Assembly (NCBI GenBank): GCA_001603415.1
Contig: LUYY01000276.1
Span: 1-10,362, forward strand
Length of the DNA stretch: 10,362 bases
Source: Bacteroidales bacterium Bact_07
GTDB lineage: Bacteria > Bacteroidota > Bacteroidia > Bacteroidales > Tenuifilaceae
Reading direction: 5' to 3'
In this document: piece by piece, positions 1 through 7,203 of the stretch
Numbering within the stretch: position 1 is the stretch's first letter
Layout: the number at the start of each line of letters is the position of its first letter
Program-made: the position numbers and the translations under genes
The notes under the pieces: generated by a model
The model's database searches: none
The model's input: the letters and a program-made list of their open reading frames with translations, nothing else
Told to the model about the DNA's origin: nothing

Positions 1-44
1 TTCTAATAACACTATAAAAATAAAGATTTGACGAAGATTTTTTG

Positions 45-52
45 TAAATTTG
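45..52 (+). promoter_or_regulatory. Possible Bacteroidota -7 promoter element upstream of the Fic antitoxin
   Basis: TAAATTTG matches the Bacteroidota -7 consensus TAnnTTTG exactly and lies 24 nt before the antitoxin ATG. The only upstream TTTG (27-30) is 14 nt away, shorter than the roughly 19-20 nt usual between the -33 and -7 elements. The DNA is very AT-rich, so a chance match is quite possible. If real, it would drive the antitoxin-fic pair as one transcript. Confidence 0.35.
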
Positions 53-76
53 AAGAAATTTAAGAACTGAAAAGAG

Positions 77-298
77 ATGTTCAATGCAATTGAAGTAGAC
101 AGAAAGAATCTGACAATAATGGGGGTAAAATTTTCGGACCTGAAAACTTTAGAACTCACAGCAAAGGCTTTGGGCAGCAACATGTTTGAAGGATTTACAC
201 CAACTCAAAAAGGAATTGAAATTATAAGGGATTATGTGACTGGAAAAATATCCCTAACAGAACTTGTGGCATTTGCAAAACAAAGAGCCTATGTCTAA
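77..298 (+). CDS. VbhA-like antitoxin of a class I Fic toxin-antitoxin pair
   Basis: This 73-residue protein is predicted to bind the adjacent Fic enzyme and block its adenylylation (AMPylation) activity in the cytoplasm. The sequence shows the class I Fic antitoxin signature (S/T)xxxE(G/N) as SNMFEG at residues 34-39. In known antitoxins such as VbhA the glutamate (here E38) reaches into the Fic active site and disturbs ATP gamma-phosphate positioning. The following segment, about residues 40-69 (GFTPTQKGIE... then GKISLTELV), has the usual antitoxin-VbhA C-terminal helical pattern. There is no signal peptide or membrane segment. The ATG at 77 follows a purine-rich GAAAAGAG; an in-frame ATG at residue 15 is a possible alternative and would keep the motif. 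The stop at 296-298 overlaps the fic ATG at 291, implying translational coupling with antitoxin made first. The family call rests on motif, size and position, not a database search. Confidence 0.8.
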   Translation: MFNAIEVDRKNLTIMGVKFSDLKTLELTAKALGSNMFEGFTPTQKGIEIIRDYVTGKISLTELVAFAKQRAYV

Positions 299-895
299 TT
301 CTTACAAGTACATAGACCCAGACTACACCTACATTGACCCCAAGACAGGAATTTTAAGAAATTTACAGGATGTATCAGACCCCGAAGTATTACTCTTTGT
401 TGAGAGTAGCGCGGTAACTAAACGACTTTTGGAACTTTACGAGAACCCGATAAAAATTAAGGGAGTTGACAGCCTTTTTGAAATTCATAGACATTTGTTT
501 CAAGATATTTACATTTGGGCTGGGAAAAAAGGGTTGTTGAAATCAGCAAAGACGGCAAACAATTCTTCCCAACAACTTACTTTGACAACGCTTTTAGATA
601 TATTGACCAACTAATTGATGAGTACAGGAAAATCCAGAAAAACAACAAAAGGAAATTAGCAGAGAAATTGGCAGAAATATTAGACAATGTTAACTATTTG
701 CATCCGTTCAGAGAAGGAAATGGACGAGCACAAAGAGAATTTATTCGGCTGTTGGCTTTGGAAAAGGGCTTGATATTAAATCTAAACCCACCAGACAATA
801 TAAATGTTTACAAACGTTATATGAAAGGAACTGTTGAAAGCGATGTTACAACGCTGACTGAGCTTATCTTTGAACTTATTACAGCTGATAAATGA
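291..895 (+). pseudogene. Fic family adenylyltransferase (toxin), frameshifted as read
   Basis: Fic enzymes transfer AMP from ATP to hydroxyl groups of target proteins. The first frame (ATG 291) gives the N-terminal Fic segment up to IYIWAGKK, then reads out of frame to a stop at 612-614, a 107-residue product without active site. The correct continuation (RVVEISKDG...FFPTTYFDNAFRYI, then HPFREGNGRAQR, stop at 893-895) lies in the -1 frame. Adding one A to the A6 run at 525-530 restores WAGKKRVVEISK, the normal family pattern, and a 201-residue protein, a usual size for class I Fic. In the restored protein H138 is the catalytic histidine, E142 the metal-binding acidic residue and R149 the last motif arginine, so the catalytic loop is intact. 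The break falls at the flap that docks target side chains. It may be a true deletion, a homopolymer read error, or, less likely, recoding. The coding frame after the break shows no decay, which suggests a recent event or an error. Confidence 0.82.
525..530 (+). other. A6 homopolymer at the Fic frameshift
   Basis: Six A residues lie between GGG and GGG, within codons GGG AAA AAA GGG of the first Fic frame. A seventh A would join the two Fic frames exactly. The A AAA AAG sequence (525-531) is out of phase for canonical tandem -1 slippage, because codons here begin at 525 rather than 526. I saw no strong hairpin just downstream. Confidence 0.75.
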
Positions 896-1085
896 GAAAA
901 AGATGGTTAATAACAAGTGTTTTGTTTAATGGTAATATACGAGGTTAATTGAAAATTTATATTGCATCAACATTTTGATTTGTTGACAATTTTAACTTAT
1001 AAATCATGCACTTTACCATAAACCAATTTGTTATACTAACCAAAGACATTCAATTTCCAATAGAACTTAATAAAAAACAGTAAGC
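896..1085. other. AT-rich intergenic gap with no recognised gene
   Basis: This 190-bp stretch separates the Fic pair from the MORN-protein gene. It contains a GGTTAAT repeated at 905-911 and 943-949, and several TTTG tetramers (e.g. 974-977, 1027-1030), none paired at proper spacing with a TAnnTTTG element. I found no convincing terminator, tRNA or small ORF. A promoter for the following genes is expected here, but I cannot place it. Confidence 0.5.
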
Positions 1086-1886
1086 ATGAAACGTATATTG
1101 GCTTTTTTAGTTCTACTTATTTTTTGCGGATTAGCCATTGGGCAAACCGATGGTGCAAAAAACCAACTTGATAGTAAAAACCGAAAGCAGGGTTACTGGT
1201 GCAAGTATTACCCAAACGGCAAGAAAGCCTATGAGGGTTGGTTCAAGGACGACAAACCAATTGGAGAATTTAAACGTTACCACCAAAACGGAGAGCTAAA
1301 GGTAATAATGGTTTACTCAGAGTCTTCGCCATACGTTTCAACCACTTTTTTTAATGAAGATGGAAAAAAGATAGTTGATGGCTTTTACAAAAACCAGCAA
1401 AAGGATAGCCTTTGGCAGTATTACTCCTTAAACGGGAAATTGATTTTTGAGGAACGATACACGAATGGTTTGAAGAACGGAAGAACTAGAAGTTTTTACC
1501 CTTCGGGTAAAGTTCTGGAAAGTGCAAGCTACACCAATGGAAACCTGAATGGTTTGGTAGTTCAGTTTTTTGAGAATGGCTTAAATAAAAGCATCATCCC
1601 ATATTCAAATGGTGAGATTGATGGTACTATGAAAGTGTTTTACCCCAACGGAACGTTAAGAATTGAAGGGAATTACAAGCAAGGCCTAAAACAAGGTGAA
1701 TGGAAATATTACGATGCCGATGGAAAAATATTGCAAACCATTAAGTATATCGATGGAGTAGCTGAAAACGCTAATGAATTGATTGAAAAAGAATCGAAGT
1801 ACATGGATTCACTGATAAAGAATGCCGGTAAGTTAAAAGAACCTTCCATTGATGATATTATGAACTCAATGGGTACTAAATACTAA
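1086..1886 (+). CDS. Secreted MORN-repeat (YwqK-like) protein
   Basis: A 266-residue protein with an N-terminal signal peptide: MKRI, then a hydrophobic run to about residue 19, with likely cleavage before Q20. The cysteine in LIFC is preceded by F, so it is a poor lipobox and I do not call a lipoprotein. Residues about 36-220 are a chain of some 7-8 MORN_2-type units of roughly 22 residues with recurring YYPNGK, FYPSGK, YTNGNLNG, FYPNGT and KQGEWKYYDADGK patterns, which form beta-hairpins in related proteins. The last 45 or so residues are charged and helix-prone, without repeats. Such proteins are common in Bacteroidota, predicted periplasmic or surface-exposed, and their function is mostly unknown. 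Databases often label them 'toxin-antitoxin system YwqK family antitoxin', but nothing here supports a TA role. The protease gene follows after 12 nt, so the two are probably co-transcribed. Confidence 0.85.
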   Translation: MKRILAFLVLLIFCGLAIGQTDGAKNQLDSKNRKQGYWCKYYPNGKKAYEGWFKDDKPIGEFKRYHQNGELKVIMVYSESSPYVSTTFFNEDGKKIVDGFYKNQQKDSLWQYYSLNGKLIFEERYTNGLKNGRTRSFYPSGKVLESASYTNGNLNGLVVQFFENGLNKSIIPYSNGEIDGTMKVFYPNGTLRIEGNYKQGLKQGEWKYYDADGKILQTIKYIDGVAENANELIEKESKYMDSLIKNAGKLKEPSIDDIMNSMGTKY

Positions 1887-1898
1887 AATTCCAATGGA

Positions 1899-3536
1899 AT
1901 GAACACGTCGCTATTAAAATTTCTGTCATTCATACTACTATTTGCCACGGCAAGTATATTACCTGTCAATGTTTCTGCCCAAGCAAAGTACTTTATTGGA
2001 TTTACTGATAAGCAAAATTCAACGTATTCAGTTGATAAACCCAACGAGTTCCTTTCCGCAAGAGCAATTGAACGCCGGCAAAAACAGGGTATTGCCATTA
2101 CCACCGACGATCTGCCTGTATCATCAACTTACATAAATCAGGTGGCGCAAATTGCCACAACAATTCATTACCCCTTACGATGGTTTAATGGGGTTGTGGC
2201 CACCCTAACCCCCCAACAGCTTACAGCCATTCAAGAGCTATCGTTTGTAAAAAGTGTAACAAAGGTTTTTGAGCCAACTAAATCGTCAACGGATGAAGAA
2301 ACCGATTGGCAGCCACTAAATCAGAGTGATAAAAATACTTTTGCCAACCTCAACTATGGTGCATCGTACACACAGGTTGCCATGATGAATGGGCATATAC
2401 TGCACGGTAATGGCTACCTTGGCGACGGGATGGTTATTGCAGTTCTCGATGCCGGATTCTTAAATGCAAACACTCATAGTGCTTTCGATAGCCTAAGGCA
2501 AAAAGGACGAATATTAGGTACCCGCGACTTTGTTAATCCACATTCGGATATATACCAAGAACATTACCACGGTACCATGGTATTATCGACCATGGGCGGA
2601 TATGTGGATGGGAATCTGATTGGAACTGCCCCAAGGGCAAAGTACTGGTTAATCAGAACCGAAGATGCTGCAACTGAGCAAATTATTGAGGAGTACAACT
2701 GGGCTGCTGGCGCTGAGTTTGCCGATAGCGTTGGAGCCGATATTATAAATTCATCGCTGGGATATACCACGTTTGATGTTGCGGGGCAAAACCACTCGTA
2801 CCAGGATCTGAACGGTAATTCGGCCCCTGCCACACTCGCTGCCAACATGGCAGCAAGCAAGGGCTTAGTGGTGGTTGTGAGTGCCGGAAACGACGGAAAC
2901 TCAACATGGCATTACATTTCAACTCCCGCCGATTCGCCCTATGTTTTAACAGTTGGGGCCGTAGATAATAATAAAATTAAAGCCGATTTCAGTTCGTTTG
3001 GGCCTACAGCCGATGGTCGCATTAAACCTGATGTTTGCGCCATGGGCAAGGGTACTGTTTTAGCCATTGCCACCGGAACAACCGGAACATCCAATGGTAC
3101 ATCTTTCTCATCGCCCTTGATGGCTGGCATGGTGGCTTGCCTATGGCAAGCAAAACCTACACTTACCGCCCAACAAATTATTGAACTGATAAAAAGTTCA
3201 TCATCAAATTACAGCACACCCAACAATAGCATAGGTTTTGGCATCCCCGATTTTGCATTAGCTTCAAGGTCTGATATTGTTGATTTGCCCATACCCATAG
3301 AGTTATGGCCTAATCCATTCACATCAAAAATCAACCTAAACCTTAGAAAACCCAATACGGAATTAGCCATATCGGTTTTTAACGCTAACGGTCAAATACT
3401 TTTTTCCAAGAAAGCACTAAGCAATGGCAATGGATTAGTTGAGATTGAACTTCCCAAGGATTGGCCTAAAGGTATTTACATAATTTCGCTCAGTACCGCT
3501 GAAACCTCCTATAATGTTATGGGTATTAAGCAATGA
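1899..3536 (+). CDS. Secreted subtilisin-family (S8) serine protease with T9SS sorting domain
   Basis: A 545-residue endopeptidase predicted to cross the inner membrane by Sec and the outer membrane by type IX secretion. Residues 1-27 form a signal peptide (cleavage about VSA/Q28). Residues about 28-140 are a propeptide-like region with the SARAIERRQKQGI segment often seen in Bacteroidota S8 proteases. The catalytic domain carries the full triad in S8 order: D184 (AVLDAG), H224 (HYHGT) and S402 (NGTSFSSP), with oxyanion-hole N331 (SAGNDG). The final ~78 residues, from about L469 (LWPNPF... NANGQ... KGIYIISL), look like a type A Por sorting domain, normally removed after export with cargo anchored to A-LPS or released. 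The extreme end GIKQ is a little atypical. The ATG at 1899 is supported by the signal peptide that starts there. The stop overlaps the xseA start (ATGA, 3533-3536). Substrate is unknown. Confidence 0.93.
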   Translation: MNTSLLKFLSFILLFATASILPVNVSAQAKYFIGFTDKQNSTYSVDKPNEFLSARAIERRQKQGIAITTDDLPVSSTYINQVAQIATTIHYPLRWFNGVVATLTPQQLTAIQELSFVKSVTKVFEPTKSSTDEETDWQPLNQSDKNTFANLNYGASYTQVAMMNGHILHGNGYLGDGMVIAVLDAGFLNANTHSAFDSLRQKGRILGTRDFVNPHSDIYQEHYHGTMVLSTMGGYVDGNLIGTAPRAKYWLIRTEDAATEQIIEEYNWAAGAEFADSVGADIINSSLGYTTFDVAGQNHSYQDLNGNSAPATLAANMAASKGLVVVVSAGNDGNSTWHYISTPADSPYVLTVGAVDNNKIKADFSSFGPTADGRIKPDVCAMGKGTVLAIATGTTGTSNGTSFSSPLMAGMVACLWQAKPTLTAQQIIELIKSSSSNYSTPNNSIGFGIPDFALASRSDIVDLPIPIELWPNPFTSKINLNLRKPNTELAISVFNANGQILFSKKALSNGNGLVEIELPKDWPKGIYIISLSTAETSYNVMGIKQ

Positions 3537-4909
3537 TGGAAGAGAATAAAAAAACATACTCGCTCCTTGAGCTTAACCTGCTGGTAAAGGAAACGCTTAA
3601 CCAGTACTTATCGCAATCGCAGTGGGTTATAGGTGAAATTAGTGAGATTAAGGAGCATTACTCGGGGCATTGCTACCTTGAACTCATACAAAAAGATGAA
3701 GAATCGAGTAATATCGTAGCCCGAGCAAGAGCAACAATATGGTCGTACAGCTTCCGCATGTTAAAGCCCTACTTTGAATCCACAACCGGTCGGAAACTTG
3801 CTCCAGGTATAAAGATTATGGTGCTGGCACAGGTGAACTTCCATGAAGTTTACGGCTACAGCCTAAATATCACCGACATTGAACCCACATACACCATAGG
3901 CGATTTAGAACTCAAACGTCGCGAAACCATCAACCGGTTAATTGCCGATGGCGTTTTTGACATGAACAGGGAACAACCGCTCGATGCGCTCCCTAACAGA
4001 ATTGCAGTAATATCATCGCCTCAGGCTGCCGGATACGAGGACTTCCGAAAACAGCTGCTGGGTAACCGATTTGGATACCGATTCAGCCTAAAACTCTTTG
4101 AGGCAATCATGCAAGGCGACGAAGCCGAAGCATCGGTTATTGAGGCGCTATCAAATATATACAATGAAATTGATAAGTTTGATTTGGTGGCCATAGTTCG
4201 CGGTGGAGGAGCTTCGGCCGACCTATCGTGCTTTGACTCGTACACCCTGGCAAGCCATATTGCCCAGTTTCCTTTACCGGTTTTTACCGGTATTGGTCAC
4301 GAAAAAGACACTACGGTTGCCGATTTAGTAGCTTACAAATCGGTGAAAACTCCAACCGCCCTTGCCGAGTATCTTATCGATTTAGTAAGCGAGGCAGAAC
4401 AACAGTACCTTTACCTGAAAGATAAACTTCTTGAACTGTCAACCAGCTATATCGATAGTTCCAGCTCACAACTAATTGAACTAGCCGGTCAACTGAAGTC
4501 GGCTTCTCAATTAATTGTTTTTCAACATAAAAATAGGTTGACAAAAACATGGTCGGCCCTTCCGGCTCTGGCAAAGTTCTACACATACAAAAACGTTTCG
4601 CAGGTTAACGGCCTTAAAGAACATGTTAGAACGGCGGCAGAAAAGTATATTGTCACCAAAAAGTTCTCAATCCCTCACTACCAAAGAGATTTAAAAAGGT
4701 TAACATTCCAAACCATATCGAATAACACTCAAAAAGTAGATTTTTTTAGCAGGTTGATAGAAACAATGAACCCCATCAATACGTTAAAGAAAGGGTTTAC
4801 AATTACTATGATTGATGGTAAATCCGTAAAAAATGCAAGCGAAATCAAAGATGGAGTCTTGATTACAACAAAGTTCTGGGACGGTGAAATAAAAAGTAGA
4901 GTGGAATAA
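3533..4909 (+). CDS. xseA: Exodeoxyribonuclease VII large subunit
   Basis: Catalytic subunit of exonuclease VII, which degrades single-stranded DNA from both ends into oligonucleotides and takes part in repair and removal of excess ssDNA in the cytoplasm. At 458 residues it is the usual family size (E. coli about 456). An N-terminal OB-fold for ssDNA binding spans about residues 8-115 (YSLLELNLLVKETL... then GEISEIKEHYSGHCYLEL). The nuclease core follows, with D170 (AGYEDF), R223 (VRGGGASADL), and H256 and D259 (IGHEKDTTVAD). Their spacing fits the E. coli catalytic set D155, R205, H238, D241. KTPTA follows, then a long helical region (about 290-410) that in the family binds several XseB copies, and the conserved C-terminal NPINTLKKGF segment. 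It starts within the protease stop codon; a second ATG directly follows at 3536, so the exact start is uncertain by one codon. Its partner xseB is not adjacent but lies 5.2 kb downstream. Confidence 0.96.
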   Translation: MMEENKKTYSLLELNLLVKETLNQYLSQSQWVIGEISEIKEHYSGHCYLELIQKDEESSNIVARARATIWSYSFRMLKPYFESTTGRKLAPGIKIMVLAQVNFHEVYGYSLNITDIEPTYTIGDLELKRRETINRLIADGVFDMNREQPLDALPNRIAVISSPQAAGYEDFRKQLLGNRFGYRFSLKLFEAIMQGDEAEASVIEALSNIYNEIDKFDLVAIVRGGGASADLSCFDSYTLASHIAQFPLPVFTGIGHEKDTTVADLVAYKSVKTPTALAEYLIDLVSEAEQQYLYLKDKLLELSTSYIDSSSSQLIELAGQLKSASQLIVFQHKNRLTKTWSALPALAKFYTYKNVSQVNGLKEHVRTAAEKYIVTKKFSIPHYQRDLKRLTFQTISNNTQKVDFFSRLIETMNPINTLKKGFTITMIDGKSVKNASEIKDGVLITTKFWDGEIKSRVE

Positions 4910-4944
4910 CATAATTTCGTAAATTGGCAAAAAAATAATCGACC

Positions 4945-7137
4945 TTGAAAAGGTATTCATTGAAAATATTATTAGTTATTACTACCATGATTTCGTTTAC
5001 CCTTTGGGGATTTGCCCAGCAACCCGAAAGGGAACTCGATAGCTTAAAGTATCAGCTTAAAAGTGTCAAAGGCAAGGAAAAGGTCGATATTCTTACTGAC
5101 ATATCAAAATACTTCTGGCAAATAAACCCCGATTCATCAATTTTTTATGCCGAAAAATCGCTTAAAGAAGCTAAAAATGAAGGTAGCGACGATGCTTTAG
5201 GCGATGCTTACAATGCCCTGGGCAACGCTTACTCATCAAAGAATTTAAACGAAACCGCCCTAAACTTCTACCTTAAATCATTGGAGTTTAGGGAACGAAA
5301 CGGAAACCCCTTAAAAATTGGGAATTCATACCATAACCTTGGTCTGGTTTATAGAGATCTCAAGCAATTTAACCTTGCCGTAAGCAGCCATAACAAAGCA
5401 ATAGAATTCTATGAGAAAGCCAAACGATTCGATTTGGTAGTATTATCCTATAACCGTATAGCAAGTCTTTACAATCAAATAAACGACAAAAACAAGGCAT
5501 TGGAGTATGCTTTTAAAGCCCTAAATATTGCAAACGATAACAATATTGATGAAGGGAGGGCTAACCTGTACAACCTAATTGGCTCCTTGAATAGGGATTT
5601 AAAAAACTTGGAACTGGCTGAAAAGTACTACTTGCTTGCCTTTAAGGAATGGGAAAAAAGTAAAGACTCCGGTGGGTTAAGCACAGCATATAACAACCTT
5701 GGAATAATACTGGATGAAAAAGGCGATTTGCAGAAAGCCTTGGAGTATTATACCAAGTCGCTTGATTTTGCAACTCAGCTAAGGGACTCGTCAGGTATTG
5801 CAACAGCCTATAATAATATTGGGTACCTATACGCCAGGATAAAAGAGTTCGATAAGGCCTTAAACAGCTACTTCAAATCTTATGATATATCGGTCAAAAC
5901 CCATCAAATAAATGCTGCCCATAACACCCTAAATAATATTGCATCTACATACCTTAAGCAAGGTAACCTTGAAAAGGCAAACGAGGTTTTAAACAAGGCC
6001 TTAAAAAATATTTTAACCGTTGACGACCCATCCTATAAACAGGAAACCTATCAGCTACTAAGTGAACTCTATGCAAGGGAAGGCGATTTTCAAAAAGCGT
6101 ATCGCTATAAGGCTATTGAGTTAGCCTATGCCGACACCCTGTATACTCAGCAACGCCTTTCGAGTATTGCTGAGATGCAAACCCGATACGAAACCGAAAC
6201 CAAAGAGAAGGAGATTGAACTCCTGAAAAAAGATGTTGAACTCAAGGAACTCCAGTACCAGAAGCAAAAAAGTTTTCAGCAGGTTCTGGTATCGCTAACT
6301 CTTCTCCTACTTGCCATATTTATTGGCACATCGCTTATTTTAGGAATTATTCGAAAAAAGAACAAACAACTAGCCGAAAAAAATAAAGAACTATTCGAAA
6401 TCAACCAAAAACTTAAAGAATCCGAGAAAAACCTAAGCGAACTAAATGCCACCAAGGATAAACTATTCTCAATTATTGCCCACGACCTAAAAAATCCATT
6501 TAACGCTCTAATCGGCTTTAGCGATATCTTAGAACGAAACTTTAATCACCTAACCGAAAACGAGAAGAAAGAATACATCTCGGTAATTTCCGAATCGGCT
6601 CAAAGTCTTTACAAGCTGCTCGATAACCTTTTACAGTGGACACGGGCTCAAACCGGAAGCATTAACTATATCCCCGAAAAATTCAAGATAGAACCATTAA
6701 TTAAACAGGAAGTAACAAACCTGAATGCAAATGCTGAGAAAAAGAAAATAAAAGTATGCGTTAATACAAGTCCTGTTCTTAATGTTTATGCCGATAAAAA
6801 TAGCATAGCCACCGTAATTCGCAACCTGCTTAGTAATGCCATAAAGTTTACCGATATTGGCGGAACCATTGAAATAACGGCTAGCGAATCCAAAGAATAT
6901 CCCAAAATGGCGGAAGTGGTAGTGAAAGATTCGGGAGTTGGTATCGATGAAAACGATATTGACCGTATCTTTTTGATTGACGGTTCATTCAGCACTAAGG
7001 GAACTGCCAATGAAACTGGAACCGGCTTAGGACTCCTGCTTTGCCATGAGTTTGTTAACAAAAACAATGGAAAGATTTGGGTAAACAGTACCAAAGGAAG
7101 CGGCAGCGAGTTTCACTTTACTATTCCTTTAGCATAA
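4945..7137 (+). CDS. TPR-containing sensor histidine kinase (first of tandem pair)
   Basis: A 730-residue membrane sensor kinase predicted to autophosphorylate on His and pass the phosphate to an unlinked response regulator. A signal peptide (residues 1-24, ending GFAQ) is followed by about 9 TPR units (about 45-400; YNALGNAYSSKN, YNNLGIILDEKGD, YNNIGYLYARIKE), so the TPR solenoid should be periplasmic. A coiled coil (about 405-445) leads to one transmembrane helix (about 447-469), then a second coiled coil. HisKA has phosphoacceptor H513 in AHDLKNPF; HATPase_c has N-box N627/N631 (RNLLSNAIKF), G1 D662 (DSGVGID) and G2 GTGLGL at 692-697. All catalytic boxes are intact. The start is TTG: an in-frame TAA at 4936-4938 rules out extension, and the first internal ATG (residue 15) would remove the basic n-region and half the signal peptide. 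No receiver or DNA-binding domain is present. The ligand is unknown. Confidence 0.9.
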   Translation: MKRYSLKILLVITTMISFTLWGFAQQPERELDSLKYQLKSVKGKEKVDILTDISKYFWQINPDSSIFYAEKSLKEAKNEGSDDALGDAYNALGNAYSSKNLNETALNFYLKSLEFRERNGNPLKIGNSYHNLGLVYRDLKQFNLAVSSHNKAIEFYEKAKRFDLVVLSYNRIASLYNQINDKNKALEYAFKALNIANDNNIDEGRANLYNLIGSLNRDLKNLELAEKYYLLAFKEWEKSKDSGGLSTAYNNLGIILDEKGDLQKALEYYTKSLDFATQLRDSSGIATAYNNIGYLYARIKEFDKALNSYFKSYDISVKTHQINAAHNTLNNIASTYLKQGNLEKANEVLNKALKNILTVDDPSYKQETYQLLSELYAREGDFQKAYRYKAIELAYADTLYTQQRLSSIAEMQTRYETETKEKEIELLKKDVELKELQYQKQKSFQQVLVSLTLLLLAIFIGTSLILGIIRKKNKQLAEKNKELFEINQKLKESEKNLSELNATKDKLFSIIAHDLKNPFNALIGFSDILERNFNHLTENEKKEYISVISESAQSLYKLLDNLLQWTRAQTGSINYIPEKFKIEPLIKQEVTNLNANAEKKKIKVCVNTSPVLNVYADKNSIATVIRNLLSNAIKFTDIGGTIEITASESKEYPKMAEVVVKDSGVGIDENDIDRIFLIDGSFSTKGTANETGTGLGLLLCHEFVNKNNGKIWVNSTKGSGSEFHFTIPLA

Positions 7138-7151
7138 CCCACTCCTTTTTG

Positions 7152-7182
7152 TTTGTCGTAATCAATTTTTTCCCTTACTTTG
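7152..7182 (+). promoter_or_regulatory. Bacteroidota-type promoter before the second TPR kinase
   Basis: TTTG at 7152-7155 (-33 element) is followed after 19 nt by TTACTTTG at 7175-7182, which matches the -7 consensus TAnnTTTG except for T instead of A at position two. The spacing is that expected for the Bacteroidota primary sigma factor. Transcription would begin near 7188-7191, leaving a leader of about 15 nt before the ATG at 7204. It lies in the 66-nt gap between the two kinase genes and would let the second kinase and xseB be transcribed apart from the upstream genes. Confidence 0.55.
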
Positions 7183-7203
7183 CTATGAGCATCAGATATA
7201 GCT

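Noticed and set aside
525..535. Canonical programmed -1 ribosomal frameshift in fic
   Set aside because: The A AAA AAG heptamer is out of phase with the upstream reading frame and no clear stimulatory stem-loop or upstream SD-like element was seen. Slippage of a single tRNA on AAA AAA or transcriptional slippage cannot be excluded but is unsupported.
515..895. A separate gene for the C-terminal Fic half starting at TTG 515
   Set aside because: It begins inside the conserved IYIWAG segment in the wrong frame, its first residues are not Fic-like, and a one-base correction yields a continuous normal Fic protein.
896..960. Integron attC-like or mobile-element end after the Fic pair
   Set aside because: Only short repeats (GGTTAAT twice) and AT-rich imperfect inverted matches occur; no GTTRRRY/RYYYAAC pair with a folded stem, no integrase or transposase, and no target-site duplication is visible.
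983..1003. Sigma70-like promoter TTGACA ... TATAAA before the MORN gene
   Set aside because: The spacing is only 9 nt, far below the 16-18 nt needed, and Bacteroidota primary promoters use a different consensus.
1086..1886. A second toxin-antitoxin system based on the YwqK family name
   Set aside because: The protein has a signal peptide and MORN repeats and no toxin partner next to it; the database name does not reflect a shown TA function.
6786..7094. Minus-strand open frame of about 100 codons opposite the first kinase
   Set aside because: It lies wholly opposite the conserved HATPase coding sequence and its translation shows no domain; it mirrors the codon pattern of the + strand. The same holds for other antisense open frames opposite the protease, xseA and the second kinase.
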